The notes below the pieces were generated by a model that made no database searches, had not been told where the DNA came from, and worked only from the letters and a program-made list of their open reading frames with translations. A DNA stretch of 64,000 nucleotides from Planctomycetota bacterium (GTDB taxonomy: Bacteria; Planctomycetota; JAMOSO01). The position numbers and the translations under genes were made by a program. The stretch lies in the NCBI GenBank assembly GCA_027063065.1, contig JAMOSO010000003.1:12481-76480 (forward strand). Direction: 5' to 3'. Positions 48,125 to 56,825 of this stretch are shown piece after piece; the stretch's first letter is position 1; each line of letters opens with the position of its first letter.

Positions 48125-49376
48125 ATCAACTGTTATCATAAAAGGTGTCGGCCTACACAGCGGAGAAACTGCCAATTTAATCCTTGAGCCTGCCACCGCT
48201 AATCATGGAATCAAATTTATACGTACTGATGTTGATAAAAAAAACATCATTGAATTAAATCCAGCCAATATAGTTTATAATGATAGGCGCACTCAATTAA
48301 CCAATGGCAACGTCAACATCAATACTATAGAACACCTACTTGCCGTACTACATATTTTAGGTATCACAGAATTAACTATAAAATGTGACTGCGAGGAACT
48401 ACCCGGTTGTGATGGATCTGGTAAAATTTACCTAGAAAAAATTGATGCTGTCGGAATTGAAACTTTAGGTGCCGAAACAAACATATTAGAAATCAATACC
48501 CCTCTTACTGTTGATAGTGAACATGGCAATATTACTGCTATAGCAAATAAAGATTTCATTATAGACTATACCTTAGACTACTCTGCCTTTGGTGTCAGCC
48601 TGCAACATAAAACTATTAATATTACAGAGCAAACATTTCGAGAAGAAATTGTCAACTGCCGTACTTTTTGTATGAAGCAAGAGTGGGATCAACGGTTAGA
48701 ACACAACCTTGGCAAAGGTGCTAGTCTAGAAAATACATTAGTGATGGATAAGGACACTCCTTTAGAAAATAAATTTAATCAACCGTTAGAGTTAAGCTGT
48801 CATAAAATTTTAGATTTAATTGGTGATTTATATCTAACTGGTCAGCCCGTTAAAGGCAAATTTATTGCTTTGAAATCTGGGCATGCCGCAAATGTTGAAC
48901 TGACTCAAAAAATATTTAACCAAAGGCCTACCGAACCCGTTTATCATCTTGAAGAACTATTAAAAGTTTTACCTCACCGATATCCAATGATGATGGTTGA
49001 TCGCTTAGAAAAATTAGAACCTAAAAAAAGAGCTGTAGGATATAAAAATTTAAGTTTTAATGAGCCTTTTTTTCAGGGGCACTTTCCTGGACAGCCTGTT
49101 ATGCCTGGTGTATTGCAAATTGAAGCTATGGCACAATTAGCTGGATGCATTTTAATTGATCCTAATAGCAAAACTAAGTTAATACCAATGTTTACTGCCA
49201 TCGACGGAGTTAAGTTTAGACGTCCCGTTGTACCTGGCGATAGACTGGATATGGATACTCGTATTGTAAAGTTTAGACGAAATATGGGTGAAGTAATCGG
49301 AAAAGCCACTGTCAATGGTCAGGTTGCCTCAGAGGCCACTTTTAGATTTATTCTTATAGAAGGACCTCAAGAATGA
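48096..49376 (+). CDS. lpxC-fabZ: Fused LpxC deacetylase and FabZ dehydratase
   Basis: A 426-residue two-enzyme protein. LpxC (about 1-280) has 'VGLHSGETANLILEP', 'NTIEHLLAVLHILGI' (zinc His), 'SCHKILDLIGDLYL' (zinc His and Asp) and 'KSGHAANVELT'. FabZ (about 284-426) has 'LPHRYPMMMVDR' with the catalytic His and 'GHFPGQPVMPGVLQIEAMAQ' with the Glu. LpxC makes the committed step of lipid A; FabZ dehydrates 3-hydroxyacyl-ACP, drawing on the same pool. Such fusions are known in Bacteroidota and some PVC bacteria. The start is TTG (48096), behind AAAGGA. Confidence 0.95.
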   Translation: MNTIPQKTLKSTVIIKGVGLHSGETANLILEPATANHGIKFIRTDVDKKNIIELNPANIVYNDRRTQLTNGNVNINTIEHLLAVLHILGITELTIKCDCEELPGCDGSGKIYLEKIDAVGIETLGAETNILEINTPLTVDSEHGNITAIANKDFIIDYTLDYSAFGVSLQHKTINITEQTFREEIVNCRTFCMKQEWDQRLEHNLGKGASLENTLVMDKDTPLENKFNQPLELSCHKILDLIGDLYLTGQPVKGKFIALKSGHAANVELTQKIFNQRPTEPVYHLEELLKVLPHRYPMMMVDRLEKLEPKKRAVGYKNLSFNEPFFQGHFPGQPVMPGVLQIEAMAQLAGCILIDPNSKTKLIPMFTAIDGVKFRRPVVPGDRLDMDTRIVKFRRNMGEVIGKATVNGQVASEATFRFILIEGPQE

Positions 49377-50173
49377 GCATCCATCCAAGCGCAGTTATTG
49401 GCAACAAAGTCAAGCTTGCTGAGGATGTGATTATTGGACCTTTTTGCCATATAGATGGAGATGTTACTATTAGCTCTGGATGTGTCTTAGACTCTCATGT
49501 ACGCATAACGGGTCATACTTGTATTGGTAAAAATAATAAAATCTTTTCTTTTGCCAACATAGGTGTAGTTCCTCAAGATTTAAAATTTAAAGGCGAACCT
49601 AGCCAAGTTATTATTGGTAATAATAATACTATACGTGAATATGTCAGTATTCATTTAGGTACTCAAGGTGGCGGAAGTAAAACTATTATTGGCAATCAAA
49701 ATCTAATTATGGCTTATGTACATATTGCCCACGATTGCGCTATTGCCAACAACTGCATTTTGGCAAATGCTACGCAACTAGCCGGTCATATACATATTCA
49801 GAATAATGTTAATGTTGGTGGTGCAACTTGTGTGCATCATTTTGTCACTATTGGCAAAGGCGCAATGATTGGCGGTATGAGCCGTATCAATAAAGATTGT
49901 TTGCCGTTTTCCATTACAGAGGGCAGTCCCGCTAAAACACGTGGATTAAATTCTATTGGTTTAAGTCGCAACGGATATAGTAAAGATGACATTAGTGCCT
50001 TAAAAAAAGCTGTACGAATCTATTACAAAGCAGATGAAAACGCAAGTGCTGCCCTTGAAACAATCAAAGCAGATAAAACTCTCAATGCCAATGAACATGT
50101 GCAATATATGGTAGATTTTTTAACCAGCACCGCGCAGGGAGAATATGGCCGAGCCCTTGAAGGTAGCCGATAA
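49373..50173 (+). CDS. lpxA: UDP-N-acetylglucosamine acyltransferase
   Basis: A 266-residue LpxA with a left-handed beta-helix of hexapeptides (about residues 1-185) and a helical C-terminus. The catalytic His is in 'MAYVHIAHDCAI'; 'GEPSQVIIGNNNTIREYVSI' is typical. It adds the first acyl chain to UDP-GlcNAc. It overlaps lpxC-fabZ by 4 bases (ATGA) and lpxB by 29. Confidence 0.97.
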   Translation: MSIHPSAVIGNKVKLAEDVIIGPFCHIDGDVTISSGCVLDSHVRITGHTCIGKNNKIFSFANIGVVPQDLKFKGEPSQVIIGNNNTIREYVSIHLGTQGGGSKTIIGNQNLIMAYVHIAHDCAIANNCILANATQLAGHIHIQNNVNVGGATCVHHFVTIGKGAMIGGMSRINKDCLPFSITEGSPAKTRGLNSIGLSRNGYSKDDISALKKAVRIYYKADENASAALETIKADKTLNANEHVQYMVDFLTSTAQGEYGRALEGSR

Positions 50174-51275
50174 TATTCTAATTTTTGCTGGCGAAGCCTC
50201 TGGGGATGCCTACGGGGCTTTGCTAATAAAAGAATTGCGAGCCATAAATAATAATTTAAATATTTACGGTGGTGGTGGGTCTAATATGCTAAAAGCAGGT
50301 TTAAACCCAATTTATACAATCGACAACTTAAGTGTTATGGGGCTAGTTGAAGTTATTTCTATTATACCTAGCCTATTAAAAATCAAAAAAAGCATCATAG
50401 CTTTTGCCAAAAACAACCAACCTAAAGTAGCTATTTTTATTGATTATCCTGGCTTTCACGTACCTTTAGCCAAAAAATTAAAGCAATTAAATATACCGAT
50501 ATTATATTATATTAGCCCAAAAATTTGGGCATATCGTGAAAAACGCATCACAAAAATTATATCATCTATTAACCAGTTAGCTTCGATATTTGATTTTGAA
50601 AAAGCTATTTACACACGCTATGGATTTGATAACTGCCACTTTGTTGGACATCCTATAGTAGATGTATTAAAAACCTCTGGAGCATTAGCTACTAAGCCAC
50701 ATACTAATTTAATTGGTATTTTACCCGGTTCACGAAACTCAGAAATCGCTAAACTATTGCCCACTATGATAGAGGCGTGCAAATTACTTAAGCAAGAAAA
50801 TCCACAATTAAAATTTTGGCTTAGCTGTGTAAATAATTTTAACAATCAATATTATAAAAATTTAATAGGTGAATTTAAAATTGATTTTATCAAACAAGAT
50901 TTGCACCTAAATATTGCAAAATCGTTTGCCATTATTGGAGCCTCTGGAACAGTAAACTTAGAAATGGCATATTTAGGCATACCTTCTGTAATTACATATA
51001 AATTGGCCCCTCTCACACATAGTATTGCAAAGCGAATTATCAAAATACCCCATGCGTCTCCTGTAAATATTATTATGCAAGAAGAATTATACCCCGAGTT
51101 GTTGCAAAATTTATGTAACCCTCAAAACATCTACAAAACTGTTAAAGAACTAATATACAATACACAAGTTCGTAACACACAACTACGCAAACTACACATA
51201 TTTAAAAAGCAATTGGGATTAGCTGGCGCTAGTGAGCGTGTTGCCAAAATGGCCATCAACTTAATGGCTAAATAA
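50145..51275 (+). CDS. lpxB: Lipid-A-disaccharide synthase
   Basis: A 376-residue LpxB, a family 19 glycosyltransferase. It has 'IFAGEASGDAYGALLIKEL', 'VAIFIDYPGFHVPLAKKL', 'ISPKIWAYREKR', 'FVGHPIVD' and 'GILPGSRNSEI'. It condenses UDP-diacylglucosamine with lipid X at the inner membrane. The start lies inside lpxA, 29 bases before its stop, behind GGGAGAA; coupled translation is likely. Confidence 0.96.
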   Translation: MAEPLKVADNILIFAGEASGDAYGALLIKELRAINNNLNIYGGGGSNMLKAGLNPIYTIDNLSVMGLVEVISIIPSLLKIKKSIIAFAKNNQPKVAIFIDYPGFHVPLAKKLKQLNIPILYYISPKIWAYREKRITKIISSINQLASIFDFEKAIYTRYGFDNCHFVGHPIVDVLKTSGALATKPHTNLIGILPGSRNSEIAKLLPTMIEACKLLKQENPQLKFWLSCVNNFNNQYYKNLIGEFKIDFIKQDLHLNIAKSFAIIGASGTVNLEMAYLGIPSVITYKLAPLTHSIAKRIIKIPHASPVNIIMQEELYPELLQNLCNPQNIYKTVKELIYNTQVRNTQLRKLHIFKKQLGLAGASERVAKMAINLMAK

Positions 51276-51276
51276 T

Positions 51277-51972
51277 ATGACACTCAAAAAAACATATTTT
51301 AGCCTAATCGAAGTTATCATTGCAATTGGCATTATCGCTGGCATTATGGGGGTTACTTATGGATTTATGCGACAAGGATTATTAGTACGCGAACACAGCA
51401 AACAAATATCACGTCAAATCCGCCTTGAACATAATTTACTTAATACTATATCTAAAGACATACAAGGTGCTCAATGGATAGATGCAAGCCCTATTGAAAT
51501 TTTTAATCTTCAAAAAGACAAAGTACACCCTAGCTCATCAAAACTGCAAATGTTGAGCTTTTCTAAGTTATATAACCCAGAAACCCAAACCAATACATAT
51601 CTTAACCAAATAACGTACGCAATCGACTTAATGCCAAATGGTGAAAACTACGCCTTGTATAGGCAAAAAATAAGCTTAAACGACCTCAAAGACGACTCCA
51701 ATAATTGGGAATATATATATGGCCCTATTACTGATTTTACTGTACAAGTTTGGGATAAAGACAAGTCTGATTGGTTGGATAAATTCTCTAGTGGTAAATC
51801 TAAAGCCTTGCCAAATATCGTACAAATTATCATACAATTACCTAAAACCGATTTGCAAAATAAAAGTATTATTTTTCAACGTAAAATTGTTTTGCATAAT
51901 AATACAACCTTTAAAAAGGCTAAACTAGAATCAAATAATGAAATATCAAAACAACATTTGTCCGGATCATAA
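51277..51972 (+). CDS. Pseudopilin-like prepilin protein (possibly GspJ-type)
   Basis: A 231-residue protein with a prepilin-like N-terminus: MTLKKTY then FSLIEVIIAIGIIAGIMGV. Glu5 is present but the residue before the cleavage point is Tyr, where prepilin peptidases normally need Gly. The following part ('QISRQIRLEHNLLNTISKDI', then a beta-rich domain with 'ITYAIDL' and 'YGPITDFTVQVWDK') resembles minor pseudopilins of type II secretion such as GspJ. No other secretion gene is adjacent. It starts 1 base after lpxB and overlaps the next gene by 35 bases. Confidence 0.72.
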   Translation: MTLKKTYFSLIEVIIAIGIIAGIMGVTYGFMRQGLLVREHSKQISRQIRLEHNLLNTISKDIQGAQWIDASPIEIFNLQKDKVHPSSSKLQMLSFSKLYNPETQTNTYLNQITYAIDLMPNGENYALYRQKISLNDLKDDSNNWEYIYGPITDFTVQVWDKDKSDWLDKFSSGKSKALPNIVQIIIQLPKTDLQNKSIIFQRKIVLHNNTTFKKAKLESNNEISKQHLSGS

Positions 51973-52615
51973 TAATACATTACTAAAAATAAGCACTATC
52001 GTATCACTCACGTTGCATATTGCATTAAGTCCTATCGTCACTAAATTATTATATTTGCATAAACAAAAAGATAAAACTAATCACATATTAATTACAGAAA
52101 TATTAGATAATGTTTCGCAAGGGACTAATCATAAAACAAAATGTATTTCCCATAGTCAAGTTATAGGTGTTACTCCTATCGATATAGATACTATAACACT
52201 AGAAACGCCTCTACAACCCCATTGCACACCTTATCAAAAAACAACCGTTGAAACATTACGCAAAAACGACATCAAACATAACACTACAATATCAAGACGT
52301 AAAAATATACCTCTTTCACGAAAGCCTCTACATTTACAACGCAAATATACAAAGACAATAGCCAAAACTATTCTATCAAATATACCGCAAATTGATTTAC
52401 AAAATGCACCTAAAAACAACGCAAAAGTAATGATTAAAGTTGTGATTAACCCAGTAAATGGATTTCTCAAAAATATATCAATTTTAAAAAGTTCTAATAA
52501 TTGGGCATTAGATCAAGCGGGTATTATGGCTATTAAAAAATCAATGCCCTTTCCACCATTAGACATCCCATTAGATAAAATTGTTTTTATTATACCAATT
52601 ACATATAAACGCTAA
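51938..52615 (+). CDS. TonB-like energy-transducer protein
   Basis: A 225-residue protein with an N-terminal hydrophobic segment (about residues 17-38), a basic, Thr/Lys/Pro-rich middle (about 60-140) and a C-terminal TonB-like domain. The last contains 'VMIKVVINPVNGFLKNISIL', 'ALDQAGIMAIKKSMPFPPL' and 'IIPITYKR'. TonB transmits inner-membrane energy to outer-membrane receptors. No ExbB, ExbD or receptor is nearby, and the middle is not the usual Pro-rich spacer, so the function is less sure. Its stop abuts the stop of the converging mgtC-like gene with no gap. Confidence 0.68.
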   Translation: MKYQNNICPDHNNTLLKISTIVSLTLHIALSPIVTKLLYLHKQKDKTNHILITEILDNVSQGTNHKTKCISHSQVIGVTPIDIDTITLETPLQPHCTPYQKTTVETLRKNDIKHNTTISRRKNIPLSRKPLHLQRKYTKTIAKTILSNIPQIDLQNAPKNNAKVMIKVVINPVNGFLKNISILKSSNNWALDQAGIMAIKKSMPFPPLDIPLDKIVFIIPITYKR

Positions 52616-53341
52616 TTAGCTTTGTAATGTCCATTGAATTGAAATAACATCATTGGTTACAGATTTAATACGTTTATAAATTTTGTCAAATATCACATCA
52701 GTTTTATTGCGTTTGAAAATTCTTACATTAGCTACAATTGAATACTCGCCCTGTACACTATTGTATTTAAAATTAACGTGTTGTAATTTACTAAATTCTT
52801 TAACCGCATCTATAACCTTAGAAGTATCATTATCCGCAGTTAATTTTATTTTAATACTGCGATACGAATGTGATGGTAACATATTTTCTATAATGCTAAC
52901 CGAAGTCAAAACTATAATCGCTAAAAAAGTTGCAATAACTGCCACAACAATATGACCAGAACCACAGGCCATACCTATACCAGCAACAATCCACATACAA
53001 GATGCTGTAGTTAAACCCCTAATATTAATTCCAGATTTAATAATAGCACCCGCTCCTAAAAAACCTATACCGGTTACTATTTGGGCAGAAATTCGCCCAG
53101 GATCTGGAGCACCTACACCATGCAGGGTTACAATCTGACCAGAAAATGCAATAAATGTCGAAAGAGTAGTAAATAAACAAGCACCTAAACCAACTAAGAT
53201 ATTAGTTCTCATACCAGCTGCACGCCCATGAAAACCTCTCTCTAAGCCTATCAAACCAGACAAAATAGCCGACATAGCCAAATTGCCCACATACTCTAAA
53301 ATACGTGGATCATCAAAAAATGACTTAAAAAAATCAAACAT
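52616..53341 (-). CDS. MgtC/SapB family membrane protein
   Basis: A 241-residue protein. Four or five membrane helices (about residues 15-150) contain the family signature 'LSGLIGLERGFHGRAAGMRT' and 'IVTGIGFLGAGAIIKSG'. A soluble ACT-like domain follows from about residue 160. Members with this tail are linked to magnesium limitation or acid stress in other bacteria; the substrate is unknown. It is probably cotranscribed with tsaE, 14 bases upstream. Confidence 0.88.
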   Translation of the reverse strand: MFDFFKSFFDDPRILEYVGNLAMSAILSGLIGLERGFHGRAAGMRTNILVGLGACLFTTLSTFIAFSGQIVTLHGVGAPDPGRISAQIVTGIGFLGAGAIIKSGINIRGLTTASCMWIVAGIGMACGSGHIVVAVIATFLAIIVLTSVSIIENMLPSHSYRSIKIKLTADNDTSKVIDAVKEFSKLQHVNFKYNSVQGEYSIVANVRIFKRNKTDVIFDKIYKRIKSVTNDVISIQWTLQS

Positions 53342-53355
53342 AACTACCTCTCAAA

Positions 53356-53829
53356 TTAATTAGCAAATAACTGTTGTACTGGTTTAGCCCAATGATTTAA
53401 ATACGAATAAAAATCCAATTGACGTTCAAATTCCCCTATGTGCTTTATTTCAATAAATAATGTCTCTAGCGGTAAAAAATCTTCTATGCGTTCCGCCCAC
53501 TCAATTAACTTTAACCCTTCGCCCATCAAAATCTCTTCTAAACCCAAATCCATAAATGATTCTGAATCAAGGCGATATGTATCCATATGATGCACTAATA
53601 CTCGCCCACCTGTATATTGATTAATTAAAGTAAATGTAGGGCTAGATATCATATCTTCATCAATGCCAGCACCTAAACAAATTGACCGACTTAATAAAGT
53701 TTTGCCAGCACCTAAATCACCACTAAATGCCACAATAGCTTTATCAAAATTTTTACCTATTTTAATACCCAACTCCATCGTTTTTTCTGGAGATGTAGTA
53801 GTATAGCTTGTAATTAATTGTTTTTTCAT
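53356..53829 (-). CDS. tsaE: tRNA threonylcarbamoyladenosine synthesis ATPase TsaE
   Basis: A 157-residue P-loop ATPase with Walker A GDLGAGKT, 'SPTFTLINQY', 'HHMDTYRLDSE' and 'LKLIEWAERIEDFLP', all TsaE signatures. It works with TsaB and TsaD to make the t6A modification of ANN-decoding tRNAs. tsaB and tsaD are not adjacent. Confidence 0.95.
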   Translation of the reverse strand: MKKQLITSYTTTSPEKTMELGIKIGKNFDKAIVAFSGDLGAGKTLLSRSICLGAGIDEDMISSPTFTLINQYTGGRVLVHHMDTYRLDSESFMDLGLEEILMGEGLKLIEWAERIEDFLPLETLFIEIKHIGEFERQLDFYSYLNHWAKPVQQLFAN

Positions 53830-53857
53830 TTCTGAAGATTATACTATTTAAATAAAT

Positions 53858-54472
53858 ATGAACAATATAGAATTGCAAAACCTAAAAAAACAATACGCCG
53901 ATAATATAAAAAACGGCTTAGATTCAGTTACTGCCGTTAACTGGGGGTCTCGTGCTTCACAAGAAGCAAGATTTAAAATATTTTTAGATATTTATCGACA
54001 ATACCCACCAACATCAACTATTTTAGATGTAGGCTGCGGACTTGGTGGATTATATAAATTTTTTATAGATCACAAGCTTAACCCTAACTACACAGGTATG
54101 GATATCTGTCCAGAAATGATTACTGCACTTAAAAATACATATCCTCAAGTAACAGGATTTACTTGTAATCTATTAGAAAATCATATACAAAATAAATCAT
54201 GGGACATCGTTGTCAGCTCTGGCATTTTTAATCAAGTTGGTAGTGATGACGATAATTATACGCGCAAAATGATTAAAGCTATGTGGCAATTATGTAATAA
54301 ATCTGTAGCTTGGAATATGCTTTCAACAAATGCCGATCCAAGTGGCATAGCTACCACAACACGCCTAAGCGATCCGAACAAATGGGTTAAATTTGCCAAA
54401 AGCTTAAGCAAACACGTAGAACTCCGCCACGACTATCTAAAACATGATTTTACAATTATTATTAGAAGGTAA
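53858..54472 (+). CDS. SAM-dependent methyltransferase, class I
   Basis: A 204-residue protein with the SAM-binding motif I 'STILDVGCGLGGLYKFFIDH', motif II-like 'NYTGMDICPEM' and 'WDIVVSSGIFNQVG'. The substrate cannot be told. It is divergent from tsaE (28 bases). Its stop lies immediately before the start of the M48 peptidase gene, so both are likely in one transcript. Confidence 0.82.
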   Translation: MNNIELQNLKKQYADNIKNGLDSVTAVNWGSRASQEARFKIFLDIYRQYPPTSTILDVGCGLGGLYKFFIDHKLNPNYTGMDICPEMITALKNTYPQVTGFTCNLLENHIQNKSWDIVVSSGIFNQVGSDDDNYTRKMIKAMWQLCNKSVAWNMLSTNADPSGIATTTRLSDPNKWVKFAKSLSKHVELRHDYLKHDFTIIIRR

Positions 54473-54473
54473 A

Positions 54474-55298
54474 ATGATTAAACAATACACATTATATTTA
54501 ATTTTAATTTTAAGCCCATTATTTACAGGCTGTCAATCTAATGCTCTTGGACGTAATGCTTTAACTATAATGCCAAGCAGTATGTTAAATTCGCAAGCAG
54601 AGCAAGCATACGCCGATGAAAAACAAAAAAACAAAATCATTAAAAACACACGGCAAAGTCATTTAGTACAACAAGTGGCTAATAGATTAATAATGGTTGC
54701 CAATCGTGATTATGCTAACTATTGCCAAGGATTTAACTGGGAAGTTGTTTTATTTGATAAACCTAAAGTTAAAAATGCTTATTGTATGCCAGGTGGCAAA
54801 ATTGCAATTTACAGTGGGATATTACCAGTATGTCAAAACGAAGCTGCCCTAGCTGCTGTAATGGGACATGAAATATCCCATGCTCTATTGCGTCATGGTA
54901 ACGAAAGGGTCAGCCAGCAAATAGGCTTGACAACATTAATGGTTGGTGCCAATTACGCATTAAACAAAAACGAAAATGTATCTTCAGTTCAAAAACGCAA
55001 TATTCTTATCGCTGTAGGACTTGGCTCAGAATTTGGTGTAGCATTGCCTTTTTCTAGAATGCACGAACGAGAAGCAGACTATTTAGGCTTACGTCTAATG
55101 GCAAAAGCTGGTTACATACCTAGCGAAGCACCTGCACTATGGAAACGCATGCAAGCCAATGGCAAATCAATGCCTGAATTTTTATCAACACATCCATCCG
55201 ATGCAAGCCGAATTAAAGACCTAGAAAGTAAACAACAAGAGGCGTTTAGCCTATATAGGCTAGCGCCTCATAAATATGGTAAGGGAGAAAATTTTTAA
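54474..55298 (+). CDS. M48 family metallopeptidase, probable lipoprotein
   Basis: A 274-residue peptidase. The start is ATG 54474, behind GAAGGT, giving a lipoprotein-type signal ending LFTGC (Cys20); the residue at -3 is Phe, so lipidation is not certain. The zinc motif is HEISH (132-136) and the third ligand is in 'HEREADYLGLRLMAKAGY'. 'CMPGGKIAIYSG' and 'LSTHPSDASRI' are typical of BepA/LoiP-like periplasmic proteases that act on outer-membrane proteins. Its stop overlaps that of the converging yebC gene by 4 bases (TTAA). Confidence 0.9.
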   Translation: MIKQYTLYLILILSPLFTGCQSNALGRNALTIMPSSMLNSQAEQAYADEKQKNKIIKNTRQSHLVQQVANRLIMVANRDYANYCQGFNWEVVLFDKPKVKNAYCMPGGKIAIYSGILPVCQNEAALAAVMGHEISHALLRHGNERVSQQIGLTTLMVGANYALNKNENVSSVQKRNILIAVGLGSEFGVALPFSRMHEREADYLGLRLMAKAGYIPSEAPALWKRMQANGKSMPEFLSTHPSDASRIKDLESKQQEAFSLYRLAPHKYGKGENF

Positions 55299-56047
55299 CC
55301 TTCCAAATTGTCTAAAGCTTCCCTTAGATCATCTGTAATTTTTAAATTATGATGCACAGCTTTAACATCGTCATGTTCTTCAAAAACTTCTACAAATTTC
55401 AAAACTTTCAAACCAGCTTCAATATCTAAACTTATAAAATTATTTGGTATCATAGTAATTTCTGCAGATTCTAAATCATAATCAGACAAGGCTTCTTGCA
55501 CCTTTAACATATTGGCAGCAGAAGTTTTAATTTCAAAAAAATCACCAACAACACTCATGTCATCGGCACCAGCTTCAAGAGCTGCTATCATTAAATCTTC
55601 TTCATCGTTATTTTCTACAGGAACTAAAATCAAACCTACCTTGTTAAAATCCCACGATACACAACCAGGTTCACCTAAGTTACCATTGTGCTTATTAAAT
55701 AAATGTTTTAACTCTGGGGCTGTTCTATTTGGATTATCTGTTAAAACTTCTAATATAACAGCCACGCCGTCTGTGGCATAACCTTCATACATATTTTCTT
55801 GTAAAGCTCCGCCGCCTAATTCTCCTGCGCCTTTTTTTATAGCACGGGCAATAGAGTCATTTGGCATATTAACACCGCGCGCTTTATCCATTAAAAGACG
55901 CAAACCAGGATTCATATCTGGATCTTTACCTTTTTCCCGCACACAAGCCATGATTAATTTAGCATAACGCGTAAATACCTTACCTCGTTTTGCATCGACC
56001 GCAGCCTTACGATGCTTTATATTTGCGGCGTGAGAATGTCCTGCCAT
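55295..56047 (-). CDS. yebC: YebC/PmpR family protein
   Basis: A 250-residue YebC. The signature start is 'MAGHSHAANIKHRKAAVDAK', and the protein has 'GRVNMP'-type sequence ('ARGVNMPNDSIARAIKKG'), 'YEGYATDGVAVILEVLTDN' and 'NKVGLI'. Described as a transcriptional regulator; recent work on homologues links it to translation of proline-rich stretches. It follows an unknown gene by 14 bases, probably in one operon. Confidence 0.95.
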   Translation of the reverse strand: MAGHSHAANIKHRKAAVDAKRGKVFTRYAKLIMACVREKGKDPDMNPGLRLLMDKARGVNMPNDSIARAIKKGAGELGGGALQENMYEGYATDGVAVILEVLTDNPNRTAPELKHLFNKHNGNLGEPGCVSWDFNKVGLILVPVENNDEEDLMIAALEAGADDMSVVGDFFEIKTSAANMLKVQEALSDYDLESAEITMIPNNFISLDIEAGLKVLKFVEVFEEHDDVKAVHHNLKITDDLREALDNLEG

Positions 56048-56061
56048 AGATAAACTCCTAC

Positions 56062-56712
56062 TTATTTGTTTTCTTTTGCGCTGGCTTTTTGCGCTTCTTC
56101 TTCACATTTTTTTTCAGCGACATACTTTTTAGCACATTCATTAGCAGCTAAATAAAACGACCATAACTCTTTCTCATTTACTAAACTAGATAATTCTCGT
56201 TGTAATTGACGACGATTGCCATTAGAAGCTACCACTTGATACTTTTCTTTGCATAAATGAAACATCTCTGTACTAACAGGCACAACATGCTTACCCATAG
56301 ACTCAATCATTACAATTGATGCCCCATCACTATCCTTTGATAGGATTTTCTCTAAACCCTTGCGAATATCAGCATCACTTTTTTCTTCAAACAATGTATC
56401 AGTTAAATTACCAAAACGATAATGAATAGATTTTAAAGTCTCAAACGCACAATTAATTGCATCGTATTCTGAATCTGGCGCACCCATATTTTCTATAATA
56501 TGACTGACGCGACTAGTGCGCAATTCATTATACTCCATACCTAAATCTTGATAACGCTTTAAAGTTTGTTCTATTACTTTATCACTAAAGCCTTTTTCGG
56601 CCATAGATACTCCAATAATAGAATCTACAATAGAACGTTTTTTGACTTTTTTATTAGTTTTAGATAATTTTAAGTCTTTTTTTAATTTTTCAAATGCTTT
56701 GTTTTTTGCCAT
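56062..56712 (-). CDS. Unknown helical protein upstream of yebC
   Basis: A 216-residue protein that I do not recognise. Both ends are Lys/Glu-rich, and the centre (about residues 25-185) is mostly helical. The segment 'YNELRTSRVSHIIENMGAP' (about 56-74) followed by 'AINCAFETLKSIHYRFG' loosely resembles the helical repeats of endonuclease III-like proteins, but no helix-hairpin-helix Gly-rich loop, catalytic Lys/Asp or iron-sulfur Cys cluster is seen. No signal peptide or membrane helix. It lies 14 bases before yebC and is probably cotranscribed with it. Confidence 0.6.
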   Translation of the reverse strand: MAKNKAFEKLKKDLKLSKTNKKVKKRSIVDSIIGVSMAEKGFSDKVIEQTLKRYQDLGMEYNELRTSRVSHIIENMGAPDSEYDAINCAFETLKSIHYRFGNLTDTLFEEKSDADIRKGLEKILSKDSDGASIVMIESMGKHVVPVSTEMFHLCKEKYQVVASNGNRRQLQRELSSLVNEKELWSFYLAANECAKKYVAEKKCEEEAQKASAKENK

Positions 56713-56825
56713 AGACTTTAGTTTCCAGATAAAATGAGCGATAAGGTTAGCAAAAGCAAGTATTTAGGTCAAGATTAGTGCTCTAAAATTAGCTTTTTTT
56801 CTAAAAATATGCTAAGCTAAGAATA

